13,675 nt of DNA from an uncultured Verrucomicrobiales bacterium (GTDB lineage: Bacteria; Verrucomicrobiota; Verrucomicrobiia; Limisphaerales; JACDHS01), in NCBI GenBank assembly GCA_937983475.1, contig CALJZV010000170.1, positions 1 through 13,675 of the forward strand. The letters are read 5' to 3'. The notes under the pieces were generated by a model. The model did no database searches, was not told where the DNA came from, and saw only the letters and a program-made list of their open reading frames with translations. The stretch's first letter is position 1. Every line of letters begins with the position of its first letter. A program made the position numbers and the translations under genes. Positions 1-6,263 of this stretch are shown here, piece after piece.

Positions 1-1389
1 GCCCAGACGACCCCCGCAGCGCAACCCACCATTTGCAACCGTGCCTGTTGGACGGCGCGCTCTGGCACCTGCACCACCCTGCTCGGTTCCTTGACCCGCG
101 CAATTATTCACCACACTGCGGGTCCCAGCGATTTTACCACGGATTATGAGACGGCAAAGTCCCGCATGCGCGGCACCCAGAACTACCACATGGACACAGT
201 GGGCATGTGCGACATTGGGTATCACTTCCTGGTTTCCAACGGCGGACACATCTTTGAAGGCCGCAAGGATTCCATGGGTTCGAGCAGCGTATGGAAAAAG
301 GGTTCTCACGCCGGTTGCGGCAATGTGAACACAATGGGGTTCACCTTCCTCGGTTACTTTCACTCGCCCTACAATCATACCCCGTCCACAGCGATGCAAA
401 ACGCGATGTATGACGTGATTGCCTGGCGCATGCCTTCGGGCTGGAGTCCTTATGGCAGCCGCACCGCGTATTCTGGCAGCCTCAACGGCACAGCTGCCCC
501 GCTTGACTACCACCAGTGGGTTGGCGCGTCCTCGGGCGGTGGTTGTGCGTCTACGGCCTGCCCTGGCGACATCATCATCAATAACTACATCACCCAAAAC
601 TTCACGGGCGGCCCCATGCGCACCGGCATCGCCAATCGCAGAACGCCACTGGTGAACAATGCGTCCGTAGTTTCCAGCAGTTATCCGAGCACTGTCAATG
701 TCGGGCAAACCTTCTCGGCAACCGTGACCATGAACAACAATGGAACGACCTCTTGGGCGGAAGGAAACAATACCCGGCTTGGCTCACAAAATCCTCAAGA
801 CAATACGCGCTGGGGAATGAACCGTGTTGCTACAGCTGGTACGATTAGCCCCGGCCAGAACGCAACTTACACATTCAATTGCACGGCCCCGACCACGGCA
901 GGCAGCTATGCCTTCGACTGGAAGATGGTGCAGGATGGAGTCGAGTGGTTCGGTGCCACCTCCACCGGCGGCATCAATGTTGTTGTGCCGAGCAGCGCCG
1001 TCATCGTGGACAATCCTGCGGCGACCTACACCGGCAGCAGTTGGATCGTGGGAACCTCGTCCACGGATAAATATGGTGCCGATTATCGATATCGTTCAAC
1101 CCAGGCGGTCAGCGAACCGGCCACCTTTACGGCCAACCTTGCTTCCGCTGGCACCCGTAACGTGTATGCCTGGTGGGCTCAGGGCGCTAACCGTTCGGCT
1201 TCCGCTCCATACATTGTTTACCACTCGGGCGGGTCGGCCACCGTCAGCAAGAACCAGCAGATCAACGGTGGTTCCTGGCAGTTGCTGGGCAATTGGAACT
1301 TCAACGCCGGCAACAACAACGTGGCCCTTTCCTGCTGGACGACCACCGGCTTTGTTGTCTTGGCTGACGCCATCAAGTGGGGCGATTAA
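1..1389 (+). CDS. Secreted PGRP-type N-acetylmuramoyl-L-alanine amidase, copy 1 (5'-truncated by window)
   Basis: The reading frame is open from base 1, and its first residues (AQTTPAAQPTIC) align with the mature N terminus of the complete paralogue at 1686, so the signal peptide lies outside the window. TTG at 91 is not the true start. Domains in order: PGRP/Amidase_2 zinc domain (bases ~30-620), NBR1-type Ig-like domain (~655-990) and golvesin/xanthan-lyase-type C-terminal domain (~1000-1386). Zinc-site residues visible: first His of IIHHTA, His codon at 511 and Cys of ACPG at 559; IGYHF supplies the conserved Tyr. Family knowledge: such enzymes cut the MurNAc-L-Ala bond of peptidoglycan outside the cytoplasm. 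Compared with copy 2, the stretch between the His and Cys ligands carries extra residues (GASSGGGCAS). The last 390 coding bases are identical to copy 2. An intrinsic terminator follows. Amidase assignment is strong; the biological role (wall turnover, defence or predation) is unknown. Confidence 0.88.
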   Translation, partial: AQTTPAAQPTICNRACWTARSGTCTTLLGSLTRAIIHHTAGPSDFTTDYETAKSRMRGTQNYHMDTVGMCDIGYHFLVSNGGHIFEGRKDSMGSSSVWKKGSHAGCGNVNTMGFTFLGYFHSPYNHTPSTAMQNAMYDVIAWRMPSGWSPYGSRTAYSGSLNGTAAPLDYHQWVGASSGGGCASTACPGDIIINNYITQNFTGGPMRTGIANRRTPLVNNASVVSSSYPSTVNVGQTFSATVTMNNNGTTSWAEGNNTRLGSQNPQDNTRWGMNRVATAGTISPGQNATYTFNCTAPTTAGSYAFDWKMVQDGVEWFGATSTGGINVVVPSSAVIVDNPAATYTGSSWIVGTSSTDKYGADYRYRSTQAVSEPATFTANLASAGTRNVYAWWAQGANRSASAPYIVYHSGGSATVSKNQQINGGSWQLLGNWNFNAGNNNVALSCWTTTGFVVLADAIKWGD

Positions 1390-1450
1390 TTAATCGGGTT
1401 CGTATTCAAATTCGAGCCGGAGGAGGAAACTTCTCCGGCTTTTTTTTGGA
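1000..1450 (+). repeat. 451-bp perfect direct repeat, unit 1 (3' part of amidase gene plus terminator)
   Basis: Base-by-base comparison shows 1000-1450 identical to 2715-3165 at a constant offset of 1715. It spans the end of the coding sequence (golvesin-type domain), the stop codon and the whole terminator. Identity stops at 999/2714 (c versus g) on the left and 1451/3166 (g versus t) on the right. Left of the boundary the paralogues remain colinear but differ at many third codon positions. Confidence 0.95.
1415..1447 (+). terminator. Intrinsic terminator of amidase copy 1
   Basis: An 11-bp stem, AGCCGGAGGAG pairing with CTTCTCCGGCT (one G-U pair), closes a GAAA tetraloop and runs into eight Ts. 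It lies 25 bp after the stop codon and is identical to the terminator after copy 2. Confidence 0.9.
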
Positions 1451-1565
1451 GAAAAGTCGCTTCCTAATGTGCAGGACGATGGTCGTATGGAGCAGTGGAT
1501 TCTCTGATGTTTTCCGCTTGGCTTTGTTTTTGTGCTCCGGGAGGGGGGAATACATTTCATTTCCG

Positions 1566-1594
1566 TTGACATAAGAAAGGAATTAAAGTAAAGA
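1566..1594 (+). promoter_or_regulatory. Putative sigma70-type promoter for amidase copy 2
   Basis: Perfect -35 TTGACA (1566-1571), a 17-bp spacer and a weak -10 TAAAGA (1589-1594). The 295-bp gap between the two amidase genes otherwise holds the copy 1 terminator and a leader of about 85 nt before ATG 1686, without a clear Shine-Dalgarno sequence. With a strong terminator upstream, copy 2 needs its own promoter, which supports the call. The -10 is poor, so this remains tentative. Confidence 0.4.
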
Positions 1595-1685
1595 ACCACA
1601 ACTCCCCAAGTAGGCTAATACAGCAAATCACGCGGTTATAACCGAGCCGCATAGGACCCGTAACCTGGTAACTCTAAAAACACCC

Positions 1686-3104
1686 ATGAAAACAAACATA
1701 TCCTTCTTTGCCCTCGCGCTGGCCGCCGGAGCGGCTTTTGTATCGGAAACAGTCGCCCAAACCACACCCGGCCCGCAGCCGAGCATCTGTAGTCGTTCTT
1801 GCTGGGCAGCGCGTTCCAGCAGTTGCACGACGACCATTTCTACGTTGAATCGCGCAATAATCCATCATACTGCGGGACCAAGTGACTACAATGTCACCAC
1901 CCAGGCCGATGGCGCCGCCAAAGTCCGGGGTGTCCAGAACTATCACATGGATTCCAATGGCTGGTGCGATATCGGCTATCACTTCCTGGTTGATAAGAAT
2001 GGCAACCTGTTCGAGGGCCGCCTCAACTCCATGGCTTCCAGCGGATGGCGCAGGGGAGCCCATGATGGCTGTAACACCGACAGTTTCGGGTTCACGCTGT
2101 TGGGCTATTTTCATGCGCCTTACAACCACGATCCCAATGCCACGATGCGCGGCAAACTCTACGACGTGATTGCCTGGCGCATGCCCTCAGGCTGGACGCC
2201 TTATGGCAGCGGCACCTATTGCAGCAAAACAGTCGGCAAACTGGATGGCCACCGGAAGGTCTCTGCCACCGCCTGCCCCGGCGACACCATGCATCCGCCC
2301 TACATCACCGAAAACTACAATGGCGGCGATGCCCGCACTGGCGTGGCGAATCGCAGAACGCCAGTAGTGAACAATGCGTCTGTCGTCTCGTCGAGTTACC
2401 CAACGACTGTCAATACGGGCCAGTCTTTTTCAGCGACCGTGACGATGAACAACAACGGCACCACGCACTGGGTCAATTCTAACGGATACAACCTTGGCTC
2501 GCAAAACCCGCAGGACAATACCCGCTGGGGATTGAACCGCGTCGCGGTGGCTGGCACGGTCAGCCCCGGCCAGAATGCATCCTTCACCTTCAACTGCACC
2601 GCCCCGACGACCGCTGGCTCCTATGCGTTTGACTGGAAGATGGTTCAGGATGGCGTGGAATGGTTCGGAGCCACCTCCACCGGCGGCATCAACGTGGTTG
2701 CCCCAAGCAGCGCGGTCATCGTGGACAATCCTGCGGCGACCTACACCGGCAGCAGTTGGATCGTGGGAACCTCGTCCACGGATAAATATGGTGCCGATTA
2801 TCGATATCGTTCAACCCAGGCGGTCAGCGAACCGGCCACCTTTACGGCCAACCTTGCTTCCGCTGGCACCCGTAACGTGTATGCCTGGTGGGCTCAGGGC
2901 GCTAACCGTTCGGCTTCCGCTCCATACATTGTTTACCACTCGGGCGGGTCGGCCACCGTCAGCAAGAACCAGCAGATCAACGGTGGTTCCTGGCAGTTGC
3001 TGGGCAATTGGAACTTCAACGCCGGCAACAACAACGTGGCCCTTTCCTGCTGGACGACCACCGGCTTTGTTGTCTTGGCTGACGCCATCAAGTGGGGCGA
3101 TTAA
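1686..3104 (+). CDS. Secreted PGRP-type N-acetylmuramoyl-L-alanine amidase, copy 2 (complete)
   Basis: A 472-residue secreted enzyme. Residues 1-24 form a Sec signal peptide (Lys at 2, hydrophobic 7-18, cleavage plausible after TVA24). The PGRP/Amidase_2 domain covers ~34-215: R..CWAAR start motif (37-43), zinc ligands H60, H189 and C197, conserved Y98, and Thr195 at the position that is Lys in T7 lysozyme. Residues ~228-338 are an NBR1-type Ig-like domain (SYPTTVNTGQ, WGLNRV, DWKMVQDG, WFG). Residues ~343-472 match the golvesin/xanthan-lyase-type C-terminal domain (VDNPAATY, YGADYRY, VYAWW, LADAIKW). Expected activity: hydrolysis of the MurNAc-L-Ala amide in peptidoglycan, with the C-terminal modules probably binding surfaces or glycans (inference). 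ATG 1686 is chosen because it creates the signal peptide; no good ribosome binding site precedes it. The last 390 coding bases are identical to copy 1. Confidence 0.92.
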   Translation: MKTNISFFALALAAGAAFVSETVAQTTPGPQPSICSRSCWAARSSSCTTTISTLNRAIIHHTAGPSDYNVTTQADGAAKVRGVQNYHMDSNGWCDIGYHFLVDKNGNLFEGRLNSMASSGWRRGAHDGCNTDSFGFTLLGYFHAPYNHDPNATMRGKLYDVIAWRMPSGWTPYGSGTYCSKTVGKLDGHRKVSATACPGDTMHPPYITENYNGGDARTGVANRRTPVVNNASVVSSSYPTTVNTGQSFSATVTMNNNGTTHWVNSNGYNLGSQNPQDNTRWGLNRVAVAGTVSPGQNASFTFNCTAPTTAGSYAFDWKMVQDGVEWFGATSTGGINVVAPSSAVIVDNPAATYTGSSWIVGTSSTDKYGADYRYRSTQAVSEPATFTANLASAGTRNVYAWWAQGANRSASAPYIVYHSGGSATVSKNQQINGGSWQLLGNWNFNAGNNNVALSCWTTTGFVVLADAIKWGD

Positions 3105-3165
3105 TTAATCGGGTTCGTATTCAAATTCGAGCCGGAGGAGGAAACTTCTCCGGCTTTTTTTTGGA
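2715..3165 (+). repeat. 451-bp perfect direct repeat, unit 2
   Basis: Second unit of the repeat at 1000-1450. It contains the end of amidase copy 2, its stop codon and its terminator. The zero-difference block begins near the start of the golvesin-type domain and ends three bases after the terminator T-tract. Confidence 0.95.
3130..3162 (+). terminator. Intrinsic terminator of amidase copy 2
   Basis: Same 11-bp stem, GAAA tetraloop and T-tract as the element at 1415-1447. It separates the amidase pair from the FAD oxidoreductase gene, which starts 57 bp later. Confidence 0.9.
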
Positions 3166-3219
3166 TGAAACTCTTTTCGCCAATACGGTATCCCGGTAGA
3201 GTTCAGTTCATTTCGCTTC

Positions 3220-4359
3220 ATGAACCCAAAATTGCCGCCAGTTTGCCAATATGCCATCGGCGACGTAGTTCCTTTGGATTGGGATGTTATCGTGGTAGGG
3301 GCGGGGCCAGCGGGCAGCGCGGCGGCGGCGTTGCTGGCTTCAAAGGGCGTGAGGGTACTCATCGTGGATCGCGCCCAATTTCCGCGGGAGAAGGTGTGCG
3401 GGGACGCGCTGGTGCCTGAGGCAATGACAGCTTTGGGGAAACTTGGCCTTGCCGAGGACATCAAATCTCGTTCGACAAGTCTCCCGGGTTACACGTTGGT
3501 CAGTCCATCCGGCGTCTCTGTGGACCTTGAGAGTGAGGTGGTATTGTTGCAGCGGCGCGCGCTGGACACGCTCATTTCCGGAAAGGCCGTGGGTGACGGC
3601 GCGGTGTTCGGTCAAGCCCTATTTCAAGGAGCCGTTTCCAGAGCCGACGGAGACGTAGATTGCAACCTGGAGGGCAAAATGATTCGTTGCCGGGTGTTGG
3701 TTGCGGCTCCTGGCGCGGATTTGACAGCGTTTCGTTCACTTGGATTGACGCCTCGGCTAAACAAACCTGAGGGCGTTGCCATCCGGCGATATTATCGAAG
3801 CTCAGGCGGTCCAGACCGGCCTTACTTTTTTCTGCGAGAGGAGTTTCTTCCGGGCTACGCGTGGATTTTCCCCATGGGTGATGATTACTTCAATGTCGGG
3901 TGCGGAAGGTTTCTGAACGCATCGAAAAAATTTAGCTCATCGCTCTCCAGCGCATTCGAGACATTTTTACAGGAGGATCCTGTGGCTTGTGCCCTGGCGG
4001 CGAAGGCGGAGGAAGCGACCCCCTTGCGTGGCGCTTCGCTGCGATGCGGAATGCCGACGACCGGTTACGCGCGAAGCGGCAGAGTCCTGCTGGTGGGGGA
4101 GGCGATTGGCACGACAATTCCAGGCTGGGGCGAGGGCGTCAGCAAGGCGATGGAAACGGGGTTGCTGGCCGCCGAAATAATCCATTCCGCGCTGGCCGCG
4201 AACGATCTCAACAGGCTCGCGGATTACCCCAAGCGACTGGATGCCGAAATCAAGCCCCAGATCGCAAAGCATTCAAGAGTCACTTGGTTTTTCAACCGCG
4301 CTTGGACAGCAAACCTGCTCGTTGGTCTCGCGAGAATAATGCCCAAACGGCTGTTATAG
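3220..4359 (+). CDS. FAD-dependent oxidoreductase, geranylgeranyl reductase family
   Basis: A 379-residue flavoprotein with an N-terminal Rossmann FAD-binding motif (VVGAGPAG, 25-32), a CGD motif after the second strand (60-62, PREKVCGDAL) as in geranylgeranyl reductases, and the second FAD motif GEAIG...PGWGEG (293-306). The middle G-A-D motif is reduced to APGADLTAFR (163-172). Length fits the family (about 370-430). Family knowledge: members reduce isolated double bonds in prenyl chains of chlorophyll, quinones or archaeal-type lipids, and the superfamily also contains halogenases and hydroxylases, so the substrate is open. No signal peptide is seen. ATG 3220 puts the FAD motif about 25 residues in; no clear Shine-Dalgarno is present. 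It converges on the CrtC-like/UbiA genes with a 40-bp gap, and this neighbourhood is the main hint of isoprenoid chemistry. Confidence 0.85.
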   Translation: MNPKLPPVCQYAIGDVVPLDWDVIVVGAGPAGSAAAALLASKGVRVLIVDRAQFPREKVCGDALVPEAMTALGKLGLAEDIKSRSTSLPGYTLVSPSGVSVDLESEVVLLQRRALDTLISGKAVGDGAVFGQALFQGAVSRADGDVDCNLEGKMIRCRVLVAAPGADLTAFRSLGLTPRLNKPEGVAIRRYYRSSGGPDRPYFFLREEFLPGYAWIFPMGDDYFNVGCGRFLNASKKFSSSLSSAFETFLQEDPVACALAAKAEEATPLRGASLRCGMPTTGYARSGRVLLVGEAIGTTIPGWGEGVSKAMETGLLAAEIIHSALAANDLNRLADYPKRLDAEIKPQIAKHSRVTWFFNRAWTANLLVGLARIMPKRLL

Positions 4360-4399
4360 CTCTGCCGGATTGAACATCCCTTGTTGTCCGTTACGCCTT

Positions 4400-5401
4400 T
4401 CAATCAGCCCGGTTCAGTTCCCCGAAGGCCATTCCCTGTACTGGTGTTCCTTTGAAAGTTCCCTCGGCCTTCATGCTGCCTTCCCAAAACACCAGCGGCT
4501 CGATGAACTGGCCTTCCCTTTCGGAGGAAAGTTTCAGCTTGGTATCAGGCAGGCTGGGAATCGTCAGCACAACGTCCTTTTGCCATTTGCCGCCAATGGA
4601 GTCGGTGTAGTAACTGAGGGTTTCTAGCTCGCACTGAAGTTTGTGGAACTGGTTGCCTTGCGCGTCCATGTAGCCGCAGTGCGAGTTGACCAGCGTGCCG
4701 TCCTTGTAAATGTTGAAAAGCATCAAATCCACGCCGTTGTCCAGCTTGACGCTGTACCATTTCCATTTGCTGAAATCAGTGACCCAGCTCCAGCTGCCCC
4801 ATTGGTGGTCCATCCAAGCGGTGCCATGGATTTCAACCGTTTCCTCGCCTCGCTTCAGGGTTCCCTTCAAGGTCATGTCCGTGAGTGCGTAATAATAGGA
4901 GGTTCCCTTCACACCCATGGAGATGAACCCGTTTCCGTTCGGCAAAAACGGCTTTTTGTTCGCCTTGAGCGACGCTTCGATGGCAACTCCATCGTAGCTG
5001 TATTTGAAGGTGTAGTGGAACGGGGCGCCGACCTGCTTCCAATCGCCCGTGATGGACGTGGCGTCAAGTTTGCCCTCAGCAGCATTCACCGACTCATAGT
5101 AATCCTTTGGGATGAAAATGTCTGCCGACTTGTCGTAAAAGCCGGTCAGATGACGGCCAGTTCGAAACTTGGCGAAAAAGAAGGAGTAATCCTTGCCGGC
5201 GGTGTCCGAGAATTGCGAATTCAGGTACCACCATTCGATGGGCTGTTCAGGATGCGCCCCCTCGTCCTTGGGGAATTCGATGGGGCGGACGACGTTTTTT
5301 TCCTGGCCGACGGAAATGGGGGCCTCCGCTTTTTTTTGTTCCGAGCAGGAAACCGCAAAAAGCATTGTCGCGAGGAAAACCAGGTTTGGGAACGGTTTCA
5401 T
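4400..5401 (-). CDS. CrtC/AttH-type lipocalin-fold lipoprotein (carotenoid 1,2-hydratase-like / predicted secreted hydrolase)
   Basis: A 333-residue protein with a lipoprotein signal (hydrophobic 7-17, lipobox AVSC, Cys19). Two family hallmarks are visible: IEWWY (55-59), the HWWY/EWWY motif of the CrtC N-terminal lipocalin domain (~40-210), and AWMDHQWG (195-202), followed by the second lipocalin-like domain (~212-330). Family knowledge: CrtC hydrates carotenoid 1,2-double bonds in phototrophs, while the AttH/COG5621 branch comprises predicted secreted hydrolases of unknown substrate. The export signal and lipid anchor favour the AttH-like branch. It starts 3 bp after the UbiA stop codon, so the two are almost certainly co-transcribed; TGGAAAA upstream of ATG 5401 is a weak ribosome binding site. 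No terminator hairpin was recognised in the 40-bp convergent gap at its 3' end. Confidence 0.85.
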   Translation of the reverse strand: MKPFPNLVFLATMLFAVSCSEQKKAEAPISVGQEKNVVRPIEFPKDEGAHPEQPIEWWYLNSQFSDTAGKDYSFFFAKFRTGRHLTGFYDKSADIFIPKDYYESVNAAEGKLDATSITGDWKQVGAPFHYTFKYSYDGVAIEASLKANKKPFLPNGNGFISMGVKGTSYYYALTDMTLKGTLKRGEETVEIHGTAWMDHQWGSWSWVTDFSKWKWYSVKLDNGVDLMLFNIYKDGTLVNSHCGYMDAQGNQFHKLQCELETLSYYTDSIGGKWQKDVVLTIPSLPDTKLKLSSEREGQFIEPLVFWEGSMKAEGTFKGTPVQGMAFGELNRAD

Positions 5402-5404
5402 AAT

Positions 5405-6253
5405 TCAAATTTTTCCAGCCAGCAGCATGAGTAATCCGGAACCGAAAATCAAACAGGTGATTTTGGCCCGGAGACGCAGTTTTCCGAATGCCTCAATGGA
5501 GTTTTGGCCGCCAAAAGAGGCCACAATCCCCAGAAGCATCAGAAGGTTCAGGACGGTCCAGAAAGTGGGCGCTGTTTTCATAAAGCCGAACTGCCAGAGT
5601 GCTCCGGCATAGAGAATTAACCCGCACAGGAGGCTGAGGGTCAGGAAAGTGGTTTTCCGTTCCCCATGGACGGTGGCGAAGGTGCGCAGCCCTTTGGCCC
5701 GGTCGGCTTCCTGGTGCGCCAACACGTGGATGAGTTCGAGGGGAAGATACAAGCCAAAGATGAACGCTCCCATCAGTATTTCTCCCGCCGTGACGCGATT
5801 GTCCAGGCTGGCGCCTGCCAGGAAAAATAATCCGAAGCCCAGCGAGTTGAGGAAAAAGCGCCAAAAGAGATGCGTCTTTAATCTCAACGGCGGTGCCGAA
5901 TGCAGCCAGACGGTGAGGCCAATCAGCGACACAATTGCAAATGTTTTTGGCGAAATGAGCCATGCCACGGCCACCGCCAGCGCCAGCAGACCATAGATAA
6001 ATCCAATTAGTTGCCCTGCGGCCTGGCCGTTGCCGGCGAGGCGCTCTTTCATGTCGTCGTAAAATTCGTTCAACGAGTATCCGTAGGCCAGGCAGAGGCA
6101 GGAGAGTGTCAAACTGGACAGGATAAAATCGGCATCCCGAGTCAAAAGATCATCGGCAAAAAACGCTCCGAGCAGGAAAATTCCGCTTTGCACCGACCAA
6201 TCCCTGAAGCGAAGCAGTCTGAGGCAGCACCTGAATTTTTCAGCTTGAGTCAT
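5405..6253 (-). CDS. UbiA-family membrane prenyltransferase
   Basis: A very hydrophobic 282-residue protein with about eight or nine predicted membrane spans. The two Asp-rich UbiA motifs are recognisable: N62-E-F-Y-D66-D-M-K-E70 (variant of NDxxDxxxD) and HQEADRAKG (180-188, variant of DxxxDxxxG) followed by LRTFATVHG. The HSAPPLRLK segment (118-126) is also typical. Family knowledge: UbiA enzymes transfer prenyl groups from prenyl diphosphates to aromatic, chlorophyllide or glycerol-phosphate acceptors, in the inner membrane. The substrate cannot be read here; the first motif deviates from the classic NDxxD (NE). ATG 6253 is preferred because it places the family's LLRxRDW segment near the N terminus and lies 10 bp after the TMTC-like stop codon. 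A GTG at 6289 would add 12 residues and overlap that gene by 26 bp. Co-transcription with the TMTC-like and CrtC-like genes is likely. Confidence 0.85.
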   Translation of the reverse strand: MTQAEKFRCCLRLLRFRDWSVQSGIFLLGAFFADDLLTRDADFILSSLTLSCLCLAYGYSLNEFYDDMKERLAGNGQAAGQLIGFIYGLLALAVAVAWLISPKTFAIVSLIGLTVWLHSAPPLRLKTHLFWRFFLNSLGFGLFFLAGASLDNRVTAGEILMGAFIFGLYLPLELIHVLAHQEADRAKGLRTFATVHGERKTTFLTLSLLCGLILYAGALWQFGFMKTAPTFWTVLNLLMLLGIVASFGGQNSIEAFGKLRLRAKITCLIFGSGLLMLLAGKI

Positions 6254-6263
6254 GCTCTGTAAT

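Noticed and set aside
1000..3165. Insertion sequence or other mobile element as the source of the 451-bp repeat
   Set aside because: No transposase, terminal inverted repeats or target-site duplication are present; the repeat is colinear coding sequence plus terminator of two paralogues.
4360..4410. Possible bidirectional terminator between the convergent oxidoreductase and CrtC-like genes
   Set aside because: Only a 7-bp A/T-rich match (GATTGAA 4368-4374 / TTCAATC 4399-4405) with a 24-nt loop and no T-tract, too weak to call.
4400..5401. Calling the lipocalin-fold gene a true carotenoid 1,2-hydratase (crtC)
   Set aside because: The lipoprotein signal and absence of carotenoid biosynthesis genes make a classical CrtC role unlikely; family-level naming only.
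4643..5434. 263-codon + strand open frame opposite the CrtC-like gene
   Set aside because: It is antisense to a protein with intact EWWY and MDHQWG motifs and a lipoprotein signal. The + strand translation shows no recognisable family.
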